Made by a program: the position numbers and the translations under genes
Assembly (NCBI GenBank): GCA_001600455.1
Contig: BCKC01000001.1
Span: forward strand, 3,064,441-3,128,440
Direction of reading: 5' to 3'
DNA length: 64,000 nt
Source: Endocalyx cinctus
Taxonomy: Eukaryota > Ascomycota > Sordariomycetes > Amphisphaeriales > Apiosporaceae
Part shown: piece after piece, positions 35,301-48,105 of the stretch
How the letters are laid out: each line of letters starts with the position of its first letter
Position numbering within the stretch: position 1 is the first letter of the stretch
Notes under the pieces: generated by a model
What the model saw: the letters and a program-made list of their open reading frames with translations, nothing else
Database searches by the model: none
What the model was told of the DNA's origin: nothing

Positions 35301-36281
35301 CACAAAACGCAGAGTCGTACAAGCTGAATTGTATAGTAAGGATTGACATCGTTGTGTTGTCGATAATTAGAGCATTCTGCTGTGTGTATGTAGAATTTCA
35401 CGGAGCAGTATTTTATTTTGTTTCAGTATCTTTATTCCTAAATAGACAGCCGTGATAGGGACCATATACCTATGCAGAACTCGAAAGTTGATCTCGGTAA
35501 CCCGCTTTATCGTATAGTCCCAACTCAGACTTCTGGCCGTTCTGGTTATTAGGTCGTAACATGCCTATCGTAAACTCCAGGCATTACAATGAAGAACAGG
35601 AAGTGACTTTGGAGCCTGCAGAAAGGGTTGAGTTTCAAGTTCAGTTTAAGTTTATCAACATCAAATTCAAAGGGGAAAGGGGAAAGGAGGGGAAGGGCCA
35701 GGCTTCAGATTTGGCTCAGGCGGGATAGGGCAAACTGGTGTTTATACGGATTCTGGAGATTTTTGTTTGTTTCCACCAGAGGTAAGCTTGTAGCTCATAG
35801 AAGAGCCCTGAGAGACTCTAAAAAAGTCAAGTATGGATAAAACACGTATTTGACAAATAAACTATTTTATAAAACCGCTGAGTGCTCACGATGTTAGGTT
35901 GTTCGGTGTAGGTTCCTGCTTGATGGCTATTTTCCAGCCTCAACATGATTTCGTTATGATGATTTCATGATCTACACAATAAATTCAAAATATTAACCAA
36001 TCGAAAGTATCTATCTTGAGTTGGTAGAGTCACGAAAGCATCAGTGCTAATACGCAGAGTCGAGAAATTATCTCGATGCTTAGCAGTGCAGAAAACGAAA
36101 AATGGAAAGCGGTCGAAAGTATGGCTTAAAACGTTGCCGAGTCCGTTAGAGTAGGGCATGGGCAGACTAAACCGACCGTTTTCTGGTCTACCCGTGGTTC
36201 TAACCATGAGTAAGCCACGTGTTCGTAAAATATACGAAGGGCGTGGACGCTCAAGTCACATAGTCAATAGTTGCCGGGAAC

Positions 36282-36305
36282 TATATATATATATATATAT
36301 ATATA
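36282..36305. repeat. TA dinucleotide microsatellite
   Basis: About twelve TA units in non-coding DNA. Confidence 0.7.
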
Positions 36306-36491
36306 GTATGTAAAGCTGTAAGTGTGGGGTACTAGCCATATTATGTGAAAGCACGCCCCAGATCAGTACATGTCGTATTTTCCTACCAGACGTACTTATT
36401 CCCCTCGTCTCGTTATGTAATAGATGTTTGAATTATCCTCAAACCATATTACGTTTCTATACGTGCAATCTCAGCAACGCTGATTCCTTAC

Positions 36492-36650
36492 ATGGAGACG
36501 CCAGAAATTGCCATGTCAGACAGGGAAGAAAGCTCTTGTGAGTTCACGCGGGCGACCCAGACGTTTCAGACCAGTGGCTCCGAGTGGAGTCGCAGCACAG
36601 ATGCACCATTATCATCAACGGCGTGCTGTGCTCGGTCCAGTACCGAGTGA
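36492..36650 (+). other. Candidate small reading frame (52 codons)
   Basis: ATG to TGA without interruption inside a patch that is clearly GC-richer than its surroundings (about 36490-36690). The product starts METPEIAMSDREESS and is rich in Ser, Thr, Arg and Cys. The next frame over the same patch is also open and reads more protein-like (CTIIINGVLCSVQYRVIPG), so the patch may be an exon or relic read in that frame. No family is recognised. Confidence 0.2.
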
Positions 36651-38199
36651 TCCCAGGAAGGGGGGCGGGCAGTAGCTCATTAGGCAAGTTGTTAAGGTGA
36701 AATAAACTGATCTGAAACATGTATGAATATGTGAAGGTATATTCATTAATTGTTGTGATAGTCCCACAATACGTGTAGAAAGGATACATACACACAGTAG
36801 ACTCGAGTTGAGCTCAAGACTCTGATATGTGCTTGTGAATCCATACTCATGGTTTCTATCGTTGATAGTCGGCTACTATGCACACTCTTTAATCATGTCA
36901 TAAATGACATGGTGAACAACGCTTAATTAATATATTTAGTGAAATGCTTTGAAACCCATACTATGACTTTTAATTTTTGATTTGAGAAGGACTCTGGAGT
37001 GCTTTGGTGAGCTTACAGTTCCCCTTTTGTGATTACATAAACGACGAATATCTACATGCTCCTTGGGGTAGCCGATACTTGCTAAACTCCCATGCTATTG
37101 GCTCAACCTCATGGTGACTAATACACCTGACAACTTCATCGTATCCATATATTTGGAATTGGCCAGCCAGTGAGCCGTTTACTTATACCTACCTAGCCCG
37201 TGAGGTCTTGCTGGGGTGCAGCGACGGGCATAGCTAGATGAAGGCCGATTCTTGAGCAATGACCATGTGGAAGGGGAAAGAAATATCTCTTTATAAATCA
37301 AATTTACGCCCTTACTCATGCCTGGTATTTACTAACCTTATCATAGCCGGTTATGCCGGTCGCCATCTGAAAGCTTCTACGCAGATAAATAAGTTGCTTT
37401 GAAATCCGGCGTTGCAAATTTATACATTTCCGTGTTATGGACATGGCATCACGTCGGAATACTTAGCCCGGCCTTTCAAAGCGCCTCGCAGCTAGATGTG
37501 TATGTCCTCTTCTCGGATTTGATCGAAGGGGGTAGCGTGAAGTAATTGGATCATGAAAGTTCTTTGCCGATACCAACTATACACTGGAAGTTATATTTGA
37601 TTAAAAACAACTATTAAAGAAAGTGATTTACAGATGGTAAAATATCTAATTATATATAGTGATCCGATTTGTGTTAACGAAAGAAAAAAAGGAGAAGAAG
37701 AGTCCCGAGTTTAGAATCCATACTTCTCCGGCTTTTGTAACGTGGGACTTGTACTTATAAGGAAAGAGGGGTACGATGGCTTCTTCAAGTGGCATCCCGA
37801 GCTTTGATCCCGCACATTCCTACGTCGGTTAGTGAGTAGTATCAGGCTCAACTATTATGTAGATTTGTGTATTATATAGGTATGTTTGTAGACAATCACA
37901 AGCTCATCAACAAATTATACCCGGACCTACATTATTAAGAGTTGTGACTAACCATTTTGGAGGGGAGGGTTCAATTTTCTCCGCTTACCAAGTTATATAC
38001 ATGACGCAATTTGATTTCTAATCCTATTTGACCTGGCCATCTCATAGTGCTCAAGTATATATATCCATATATATATCCATATACGTCAAGTATAAGAAGT
38101 CTTTAATACACCTCATAGAAACTTGAAGTAATTATAATTTCACTAACCTGAATGCCAAAGCCAAGGATCGAGCAAATCTCTAATCAATTATCCCCAAAA

Positions 38200-39379
38200 A
38201 TGGCCACCGAGACGGATATTCACCTCTACACCACCAACACGCCCAACGGCATCAAGGTTTCTATTTTACTCGAGGAGCTTGGATTAAAGTACAAGGTAAG
38301 TACCGCGACATGATCGTTATACCAGAAAACTGTGATACTGACTAGACGATAGGTAACCGCAATTGACATATCCAAAAACGTCCAAAAGGTAAGAAATAAG
38401 CAGACCAAGAAAGTTGAAGTAAGTGTTAGCTACTCGTATTCACCATTGAATGATAGGAACCATGGTTTTTGGAGATCAATCCCAATGGGCGTATTCCGGC
38501 CATGACGGATACTTTCACAGATGGCAAGCCTATTAGAATATTCGAAAGTGGGTCTATGCTTCAGTATATCGTCGACAGATACGATACCGAGAATAAGGTG
38601 TCGTATCCGCGTGGAAGCCGGGAATACTATGAGGTCAACAACTGGGTAGGAACACGAGATCCTTCTCGTTTTTATTGATCAATCGAAGCTGACGTATAGA
38701 ACAGCTCCATTGGCAGATGGGTGGCCTGGGTCCTATGCAAGGGTAAGTGACGAGAGTTTTCTATCAACTTTAGATTTCGCAGACGCGCTAACTCTGATGA
38801 AGGCAGATGAATCATTTCAACCGTGCGTGATATCTGGTTCTGGAAATTTTAGGAGTTCGACATGCTTATCTGTTTACGTAGGATACGCTCCGGAGAAGAT
38901 CCAATATGGTATCGACCGTTACAAGAATGAAACTCGCCGTCTGTACAGGACTCTAGAGACTCAACTAAAGTCGTCGACATCCGGATATATTGTAGGAGAT
39001 CGGTGTACAATTGCCGATATCTCCTGCTGGGGCTGGGTTGCCTTAGCTAGTATGTACCTTTCACATGATTACCCTCATACCTACCAAGTGAAGCTCAAGT
39101 GAGCGAGAAGCAGCTCATCGCAATCCCTTAATCATTAGTATAGATACTGACCACTATCCTCTAAAAGAGTCCTCGGGCGTTGATATGACAGAGTTTCCGG
39201 TCTTGAAAGAGTGGGTTGAGCTAATGCTAAAGCGGCCCGGTGTTGAGAAGGGTCGCCACGTTCCTACGGAGCACAGCTATGAGAAGGTCCAGAAAATGAC
39301 GGAGGAGGAACTTGAGGAGAAGGCGGCAGAAAGCCGTAAATGGATCCTCGCGGGTATGAAGGAGGACTCTAAGAAATAA
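38200..39379 (+). CDS. Glutathione S-transferase, Ure2/GTT-like
   Basis: A cytosolic glutathione transferase that conjugates or reduces electrophiles and peroxides. Seven exons, 38200-38295, 38353-38388, 38457-38645, 38705-38742, 38803-38822, 38882-39049 and 39168-39379, give 252 residues. Exon 5 is only 20 nt, but it restores the conserved string GPMQGQMNHFNRYAPEKI across two splice junctions, so it is well supported. The N-terminal thioredoxin-like domain shows YTTNTPNGIKVSILLEELGL, INPNGRIPAMTD and the glutathione-binding loop FESGSMLQYIVDRYD. The helical domain contains GDRCTIADIS and KRPGVEKGRHVP. This is the fungal Ure2-related GST class. The last acceptor gives AKSSGVDMTEF, slightly unlike the family, so that junction is the least certain. 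An in-frame ATG at 38152 would add 16 residues. All introns are GT..AG. Confidence 0.9.
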
Positions 39380-40140
39380 ATTTGAAAAAAACACTTAGAG
39401 ATATGAATGACAGGTTGAGCTTCTGAAATATGATCCAAGTAGGCAGTGACAGATAATGTTCGCTTAATTAGATGCTCTGGATGGAGTACAAAAGGGTACG
39501 TACTAATTACTGGTTAGACAAAGCTGGGACGCCACTGTTAATACTCCGTACTTATGACATATCCACTAGGTTCAATTCCTAACAGCATTGATCATTCACT
39601 TGGTAATTGATTGCTACTTCTGGGAAATATACCAAAAAGTGAATAATACGATCCCTCATTAGTATTACTATTTAATGAAATATTAAGAATTCTCATTGCA
39701 TTCTTTCTGTTAAGTTTATTAAATAGAGTGCCTATAGCATTATACCACCTACTTAAGTACCTAGGTACTTACTTAAGCTTGTACTCACTCACTGTTACTG
39801 TACCTGTCTGCCTGCGTAGGTACCTACACTAAAGTAATTTCGGGGCGATGATCCATGGGCTCAGGAATTTGAGATAATCAATGCATTATGATCAGGTGAT
39901 GATAAGCGATATCCCTGGGCCATTGAATGTAATAGCCTAAGCTTTTCTTTTCTTCCTCTTAGGCCCAAAAAAAAAAAAGTTAGCGTTCAACTGGACGCGC
40001 ACCCATTACTTCTGTTACTTCTACAAGGATTCTTGTTGGACTTGTTCTTTCATTATTCATAACACAAATTCGACAACAATACCATTATTTTCTTTTCTCT
40101 TTCTTTCTTTCTTCCTTTGCATATTGTATGCGATATCATC
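39380..40140. other. Intergenic GST/BBP
   Basis: A 0.76-kb spacer with no gene. It includes a TACCTAGGTA-type repeat patch near 39750-39825. A T/C-rich pyrimidine tract directly before 40141 is typical of fungal core promoters. Confidence 0.5.
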
Positions 40141-42377
40141 ATGTCGTGGCGGAATCAAGGAATAACTGGGTCGAATAACATTCCTCTAGGGAAATCTAGG
40201 CGCTTTGGAGGTGAAGCCGACGATCAGGATGGCCATCATGAGGAATCAAAGGACTACTCTAATGGCGCAAATGATTTGAAGCGCGGTCGCAGCCCCGAAC
40301 CAAGTAAGTCTTAATTGATATTTTCATATCTTTCATTTAAGTTCTGCTTTATAATATATATACTCTGTCTCGATGGATATATTAATTTCTCCGGTTTTTG
40401 TAGGAACTGATGCAGATGGCCCTCGACGTCGCAAGAAGCGCAACCGATGGGGAGATGCCTCCGAAAACAAGGCCGCTGGACTTATGGGATTGCCTACCGC
40501 TATTGTTGCCAATATGACCAGTGAACAGCTCGAAGCCTACACACTTCATCTACGAATTGAAGAAATCAGTCAGAAATTAAGAATTGACGATGTTGTGCCT
40601 GCTGATGGAGACAGGTAAGTATCAATCTAAAATATGATAGTGTTCTCATCTCGATATGATTTAACATATACTTTCTCTATAGATCTCCATCTCCCGCGCC
40701 CCAGTACGATAACCATGGTCGCCGTATCAACACCCGAGAATTCCGATACCGCAAGCGACTCGAAGACGAAAGACACAAACTAATCGAGAAGGCTATGAAG
40801 GTTATTCCTAACTATCACCCTCCCCAAGATTATCGTCGACCGACCAAGACCCAGGAGAAGGTCTACGTGCCTGTCAACGATTACCCGGAGATTAACTTCA
40901 GTGAGATTGCTAACCCTCTAACCTTTCTAACCAAATCCTCGTCCTTCAATATTTGGGATCTTCGCTGGAGATGCCTTGCATATCGATGACCAGCGTATAA
41001 TTCCTGGATCTTATCTAACACACGTAAACCGTAACCTTCTGATTACATGCACTAACACTTAGCTTTTCTCCCCTTAAGTTGGATTACTCATCGGCCCTCG
41101 TGGCAACACACTGAAGAAAATGGAAACAGAATCCGGTGCTAAGATTGCTATACGTGGCAAGGGCTCGGTCAAGGAAGGTAAAGGTCGATCCGATGCTGCT
41201 CATGCGAGCAACCAGGAGGAAGACCTCCACTGTTTAATCATGGCCGATACGGAGGACAAGGTCAACAAAGCCAAGAAATTGATCCACAACGTGATCGAAA
41301 CAGTAAGTCGTTCCTAATTCCTTATCACAGCTGATGGCTTAGCTAACGTATTATAAAGGCTGCTTCCATCCCCGAAGGCCAAAATGAGCTCAAGCGAAAC
41401 CAGCTTCGTGAACTCGCCGCTCTCAACGGTACGCTACGTGACGACGAGAACCAAGCCTGCCAGAACTGTGGCCAAATTGGTCATCGAAAATACGACTGTC
41501 CCGACAAGCCCAATTTCACCGCTAACATCATCTGTCGTGTTTGTGGAAACGCTGGCCATATGGCACGAGATTGTCCCGATCGACAGCGGGGTGCTAACTG
41601 GCGTAACGACGGACCTCGCCCAGCCGGTCGTATCGGTGGAGGTGATGCCGTTGATCGCGAATACGAGGTACGTTCTCTTTCATTTTCTCCTAAGGTGTTA
41701 CTATCGTACAAAGCAACGAACGCGTTTCTGACATGTGTCTACAGCAACTTATGCAAGAACTTGGCGGTGGTTCAAGCACCGGTCCACCAGCCCGTATCGA
41801 AGCTGGCCCTGGTTCTTACAGCAACAACAACAGCAACAGCAACAACAGTGGCGGGGCCGAGAGTGGTGCAAAACCTTGGCAACGTGGACCTACTGGTGCT
41901 GCTGCTCCTTGGAGAAATCGCAACGCTGACCAAGGCAATGATAGCGGTACGGGCGGCGGCGGTGGTGGCAGCGGTGGCCCAGCTCCGTGGCGTGAACGTA
42001 ATCGTGGCGGCGATCATCATGGAAATAGCGGGGATTATTATGGTGGTGGTGGTGGCGGCGGCGGCGGTGGTGGTCACAACAACTACAATAATGGATCATC
42101 GGGTGCTGGTTCAGCTCCTTGGCACCAACCCGCCGGTGGTCAAGGCGGTTATTCAGGATATCCCGGTTATTCTGGGTACGGTGCCGCCCCGGGTATGGGA
42201 CCTCCTCCCGGATTGCCAGGCAATGGCTCCCTCGGGGCACCTCCCGGTCTTCCAGGGAACATCAATGCCCTGATTCAACAGTACGCAGGCGGTGCGGCAC
42301 CACCTCCGCCACCAGCTGGAGATGCACCTCCTCCTCCGCCCAGTGACCAGCCTCCTCCCCCGCCTCCTGGTGCTTAA
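40141..42377 (+). CDS. MSL5: Branchpoint-bridging protein (BBP/SF1)
   Basis: A splicing factor that recognises the intron branch site in the commitment complex and contacts U2AF65 and U1 proteins. Six exons, 40141-40303, 40404-40614, 40683-40900, 41079-41302, 41359-41667 and 41745-42377, give 585 residues. Near the N-terminus is [10 protein letters not shown], the tryptophan-containing U2AF-ligand motif. The helix-hairpin region and KH/QUA2 RNA-binding domain follow, with [20 protein letters not shown] and [11 protein letters not shown] around residues 200-230. Two CCHC zinc knuckles are complete: [14 protein letters not shown] and [14 protein letters not shown]. The C-terminal 210 residues are low-complexity, first Asn/Gly-rich with a long poly-Gly run, then Pro-rich ending in PPPPPP tracts, which bind U1-associated partners in other species. 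All introns are frame-consistent; the third, at 178 bp, is long for this window. Confidence 0.95.
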
Positions 42378-43487
42378 GCATGGCAGCAATCGGATCGATT
42401 TGTTCACCTGGATACTAACAGATGAAGTACTAACGACCCCTTCATTATTCTCTAGACCGCTATACCCAGATGGTTTAGAGCAGTAATTCACTAACACATT
42501 GCGAACATTTCACCGGCATTTGACTGCTAGCTGTGATCAAAACAGAACCATGCCGAAGTACATGCGGGACCGGCAATCAGGTTATCATTCGCTCTGACCT
42601 TAGCTTGTACTATTAGGACTAATATGTAGATAGGAGTAAATGAAGATGAATAGGCATGGCTTTAGAATATAGATAATCTATGTCTGACTACAAGAAAATG
42701 TGATATGCGAGAGATATCCATGGATGCTATAGATTAGTTCGTGTGCGTGTGCGTGTGCGTGTGCATAGCATGTTTTGCCAATTGCTCCTTCAGTAGACAA
42801 AAAAAAATCTACGGCACAGTGCCATTGAGTATACTATCTTCACAAAAAAAAAAAAAAAAAAAGTGGAAGATAGAAGGGTTCTAACCTACAGTATATTGAT
42901 GGATAATATATTATTTATTCAACTATCATTAAATATACAGGCAGCAACCTTGCGTGTAAGGTTGAAGTACGTAGATAATGAGTTAGGAGTGTCATCTGCC
43001 CTTGTTTTGGATTACTCCCCGCTCGAGCTCTAACGGCTGCTACTGTAGCACTACAAGTACATATAGACAGAGTAGAGTGCTGTAAACTACCTACTAAAGA
43101 ATTAGTTAGCGTTGTTAGGAATTGAATCTAATGCCTCTAATAACGTTCCATCTCCTCTTCGATGCAGTTTATCTTTACTTAATTTCAACACCTACGTTTT
43201 AATTATTCTCTAACCTAGATTAATCACTTTCGAAATCATTTAAGTAATTATAAGCCTTTGTTTATATATATCTGTATAGATCTCCTAACTTTATGTCAAT
43301 TTCTAATTCTACTCTATCTCTCATGTCCTGGTAGTATCATCCTCGCTTATCTGGGAAGCTCGTCTTCCCCACTCGAAGCTATAGACGAACCTACCAGCCT
43401 ACCTAAGCTACCTCCTCTACTTTTGTCTGGATTTCGCGTCTTACGACTGGTTCAATCCGTACCCACGACGACGATTCCCAACCAACC
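42378..43487. other. Intergenic BBP/Pff1
   Basis: A 1.1-kb spacer holding a GTGTGC microsatellite, an A18-type run near 42845, and pyrimidine-rich promoter-like sequence before 43488. No gene was seen. Confidence 0.5.
42741..42764. repeat. GTGTGC microsatellite
   Basis: Four uninterrupted copies of the 6-bp unit GTGTGC in the 3' flank of the BBP gene. Confidence 0.7.
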
Positions 43488-46400
43488 ATGGGTTGTCCGA
43501 ATCCAATCGCGTTTAGGCCACTGGCCGTGACTTTCTGGACAACGATTGTCTACCTCGCTATCCTAATCCCTCTCATCACTTTACACGAAACTGTACCACC
43601 TCCTCCAGACAATCCGACAAAAAGCGTCGGCTTGAATTTGTCCGAGTCATGGCTGGGTTTGACAACATTGTCGAAATACTACCACCCCTTCAACAGTCGA
43701 CAGAATGACGACGTTCACGATTGGTTGCTCCTCACGTTAGAAGATATCAAGAAAAGGAATGGCGCCAACGATGATAGTATGGTTGTGTTGGATGATATGG
43801 TATCCAATATTACCACTTCGTACTCGTTGTTCAAGTCGTCCATCTCAACCGGCACGTACTTTGAAGGTACCAATATTATAGTTTACATCAGAGGCAAAGA
43901 TGACCCTCCGGGTCGGTGGTGGGAAGGCAAATTCAGTAAGGACAAGCTTCCGAGCATAGGCAAAGGTGGCGTGCTGCTAAATGCCCATTATGATTCGTAT
44001 GTTCTCGTACTGCTATTACTAATATTCACGATGGAATCAACTAACAGCCCTATAGCGTATCGACCGGCTACGGAGCAACAGATGATGGCATGGGATGTAT
44101 GACCGTTGTCACCTTGGTCGACTACTTTTCCCGCCCTGAGAACCAACCTCGGAGGGGTATAGTGGCCCTCCTCAACAACAATGAAGAAGACTATCTTTGG
44201 GGAGCTCAGGCATTTGGGAACAGTCCTTTTATGCCCTTCTGCCACACTTTTCTCAATCTCGAAGGAGCTGGTGCAGGAGGCCGTGCGATGCTGTTCCGGA
44301 CTTCTGATGCCGAAGTAACTAACATGTACAGAGGCGTCCCAAATCCATTCGGAACCGTCATCTCTTCAGACGCATTTGGACTTGGTGCCATACGAAGCAA
44401 CACGGACTACGTTGTATTCAACGGTGTTTATGGTATGAGAGGATTAGATGTCGCCTTCTATCGTCCTAGGGCGCGTTATCACACGAACCAGGACGATGCC
44501 ACCCATACCTCCCGGGCCAGTCTTTGGCATATGCTCAGGAACTCGCTTCATACGATGAAAGGGCTGTCGGGAGACACAGGTGAGAAATTCATCGGAGATC
44601 GACCAGACGGGAACCGAAATAAGGTGCCCAATGGTAAAGGTCATGATGGCGTCTGGTTTGATATTTTCGGACAGACATTTGCCCTTTTCCAGCTGCGAGC
44701 CCTGTTCGCGTGGTCTCTTACTCTTTTGATCGCTACGCCTCTCATCCTGATTGGTATGACATACCTGCTTGTTCGGTCCGACAAATACTACTTGTTCTCG
44801 TCAAGAACGTCTGCTTATGAGGAGGCTGTTCTGGAACCTGTGCTGCTTGGAGGCCGGAGGGGAATTGTGCGCTTTCCCTTTGCCATACTAGTTGCCGGAG
44901 CATTGGTTGTAGGTTCTGCCTACTTGATTCGAAAGTTCAATCCTTTGATCATATACAGCAGCGAGTATACAGTGTAAGTCATCTTCGTATCCAGCGTGTG
45001 AAATACATAGCTAATATGAACCGTAGCTGGGCGATGATGGTATCCCTCTTCTATTTCGCATTTTGGGTTATTGTGGCTGGGGCAAATTCTATTCGGCCCA
45101 GTGCACTGCATCGAGGATACGCCACCCTTTGGCTCTTTCTTATCAGCTGGGCCATCCTAGTTGCGAATACTGTCTTTGAAGATAGATTTCGGATTGCGGC
45201 AGGATATGTTTTTGTTTTCTTTCAATCCGCAACATTCCTGGCCTCATTCATCTCGCTCTGTGAGTTGTTTGCGCTGCCAACCAAGTTTTCGTTTGCGCAA
45301 CGGGTTCACGACGAGCATGATGCGAGGGATCACTCGAACGTGCCACATGCCGATGACCTTATGTCTCCGAGTCACGATGAAATTAATGGCGAAGATGTCG
45401 ACGATAATGATGATGATGATGATGAAGATACGTCCGAAGCTGGACCGACGGAGACAACTCCTCTTGTCGGCGGAGGGTCAGCACAGGGGCAAAACCCTAC
45501 GTTCGCAACAAGATACAGGCGTTCTCTCTCGAACCTTGTTCAAAAGTCGAAGCCAGAAAGCAAGGGTCACAAGAGACAGGCCTACGAATTTGAACAGATG
45601 TGGTCCAGTAAACTTCCCAGTTCGCTATGGATCCTGCAATTCCTTATCCTTGGTCCATTTCTGATCATTCTCTTTGGTCAAAACGGACTCATGCTAGTCG
45701 CTTCAGTCTCGCAAACAGGTTCTGATGGCTCCAGCCTCCTGATGCCGTACCTGATGGTGGCGTTTTTCAGCATATTCCTGCTTTTACCCATTACTCCGTT
45801 CATGCATCGGGTGACTCACCAAATCCCATTATTTTTGATGGTGGTTTTCGTAGCCACGCTGATTTACAATTTAGTTGCATTCCCGTTCTCGGAAAATAAC
45901 AGGTATACTGTCTACTTTAAGCAGACGGTTGACCTTGATTCCGGTGCCTCAAAAATCACCTATGTTGGAATTCAAGAATATGTGGAACAAGTCATTGCCG
46001 ATATCCCATCAGCTATGGGAAAAGAATTAACGTGCGACCCGAGAGAAAGCTCGAGAGCGGGCCTTATAGCATGTTCCTACGATGGATCAGGCATCCCTCC
46101 AAATGTTGTAAAGACGCATCCTAGTGGCATTCCTCCTCAAAAGGGCTTCGACAGTTGGGTGCAGTTCAACATCACCCGTCACAAGGACGCAACAAATGCC
46201 CGGTTCGAGATTGACGGAAAGGAAACACGATCTTGCGCCATCACGTTTAAGAAGCCGATTTCATCTTTCAAAGTCGTTGGAGGTAACGACGCGGATGAGA
46301 GATTCGGACATTCGCCGGATGGCGGTCTGGAGAAGGTCAAGCTCTATCGACGAGACTGGAACACGCCTTGGAAGGTCGATGTCCAGTGGGAAGCAGAGAC

Positions 46401-46569
46401 CGACAGCAGCACGGGAATGGATGGCCACGTTGTATGTAGCTGGGATGATGTGAACACCCCCGGCTTGATACCAGCGTATGACGAGGCGGTAAAGTATTCT
46501 CCTACCTGGGCCGTGTTTTCAAAGCTCTCGACAGGTCTTGTTGAGGGTAGTAAAGCTTTCAAGGTTTAA
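43488..46569 (+). CDS. PFF1: Vacuolar membrane protease Pff1 (M28 family)
   Basis: A multispanning vacuolar membrane zinc peptidase of the M28 (aminopeptidase Y-like) family. Three exons, 43488-43996, 44056-44973 and 45027-46569, give 989 residues, as usual for Pff1. A membrane anchor ([19 protein letters not shown]) starts near residue 13. The lumenal peptidase domain holds the co-catalytic zinc motifs: [12 protein letters not shown] near 165, with an intron inside the serine codon after [16 protein letters not shown] near 210, with the catalytic Glu; and the distal ligand histidine in RYHTNQDD near 312. About eight further hydrophobic segments cover roughly 395-720, interrupted by an acidic cytosolic loop (a run of Asp near 590) and [10 protein letters not shown] lumenal C-terminal domain ends the protein. 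No key residue is missing. The role in vacuolar proteolysis is family knowledge. Confidence 0.95.
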
Positions 46570-48105
46570 TTCTTTAGTCTGATGTGGTGGTTTCATTTTT
46601 TCTGATGTGTATGTGCGGGGAGGGGTAGGGGAAGGGTGTTTGCATTTTCTAGGAGCATGGTTAAATTGCATCGACTGGAGTTACATTTGTATTATTAATA
46701 TTCCCTTCCTCCTCTTGTATCGTGTATTGCGCTAGGAAGAATCTTGTCCTGTATATGATGTATAGGTATTTGAGTACATACCTGACAATGCAATACTCTT
46801 CCAAACAAATAATAAGGTTTTAATCAAGCTTCCAATGTCGATTATTCCTCTTTCCAGGTACCCAATGATACACTAAACCTGGACCCTGAATACCGTTGGT
46901 GGAAACGGTCCTATCACGGTATTTTATGCTTGATGGGCTGTCCAGTCGCTGATTTGTGGTCACATTATCACCACACACATATATAATTCTTCCGGTTACC
47001 TTCCGAAGTTATAATACGAATGGGATCAGCATCTGTTTATCGGGGATTCGGGCGTCTTTAAAGGCTTAGAAAGAAAAAAAAAAAACTCTTTTATTTTATA
47101 ACCCCTTATTACCGCCGACTCCCAATTCTGCCTATTTAATTAAGAAGTAACCCACCACCACTAGATGTGATATAAATACGGACTGAATTGATCTAGGCAA
47201 TTGGATTCCAGATTATTCCAAGACAAGCCTGTTTGTTGGGGTTTTAATTTTTCTTACGTATATAGGAGATGGGATGGACGTGGTTGGTTATTTAGTTGAG
47301 ATGGTGTATGTTGGGATATCTTCCGATGGGAGAGATGTCTCCTCCTCCACGTTCCTGGTCGGATGAAGAAATATTTATTGCAAATCATCGTGTGATAGTA
47401 CGGTCGTACGGTTTAGGTGGCATTCTTTTGATAGCGAAAGAGAACAAAGAAACAGAGAGTATATGCGTTTTGGTGGGGTTACTTGCTTACAGAGGTGGTG
47501 GTAGCAGTCGTATTGAGTTTGGTGATGAGACATATGCTACTTTTTTTTTGGTGAATTACTATTTCGTGTAGATTGTAAGGTAATATGTTTGCTCACTCCT
47601 TGCGCAACCATTATCTCATATATCTGCAATGCGCCCTCTTGTTACAGTCTATCCTCGTCGACGGATTAGGAAAATTAATGCAGGGAAGAGCCAGAGTGGA
47701 TGTGATGGTGGTCTACCTCTTATATATCAAAAACTCGGAGGATTCGACGGTGGCCAGGTATTTAGGATGACAACCTATAGATGATATATATAAACACTTA
47801 ATAAGTGACATGTATGCATGTTTTCTAATGTGATTGTAGGTTATATTCAAGCTTCCTTGGCATATATAATATATCCTCGACGGCACTTTAATTAAACCTT
47901 ACCTCTTTTTCTTTGTTCTTTTCTAATTTTATTCTCTCTTATTCCCTTTCTTATTTATATCCTTTTTTTCTTCTTCTTCGGTTACAGGTTAGTTGAATCG
48001 TCTACTTAACTAGTAACTTACCTTACCCATAACCACAAAAATAAAAACCAGGACATATATCTTTTTTATCCAAATTTGTCCTTACACGGAAAAGACAAGG
48101 AAAAC
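46570..48105. other. Intergenic Pff1/secreted protein
   Basis: A 1.5-kb AT-rich spacer. Short frames near 47296-47770 lack coding texture or any recognisable family. Pyrimidine-rich tracts at 47900-47980 look like the promoter of the next gene. Confidence 0.5.

Larger units (their letters stand above)
28399..38199. other. 9.8-kb gene-poor region
   Basis: AT-rich DNA with no gene I can support. Its left end is the promoter and 5' region of the serine-rich protein; its right end is the promoter of the GST. Features are T/A homopolymers, TA dinucleotide tracts near 31442-31470 and 36282-36305, a CATATA tandem at 32302-32339, an 18-bp palindrome at 31567-31584, a hairpin at 32346-32363, and a GC-richer patch around 36490-36690 with a 52-codon frame. 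No transposon ends, tRNA or rRNA were recognised. Confidence 0.5.

Noticed and set aside
41560..42273. Val/Ala/Thr-rich 237-codon frame inside BBP
   Set aside because: Wrong-frame reading of the Gly/Pro-rich tail and zinc knuckles of BBP.
47296..47770. Short plus-strand frames between Pff1 and the secreted protein
   Set aside because: Composition is random and AT-driven, with no domain, signal peptide or conserved motif.
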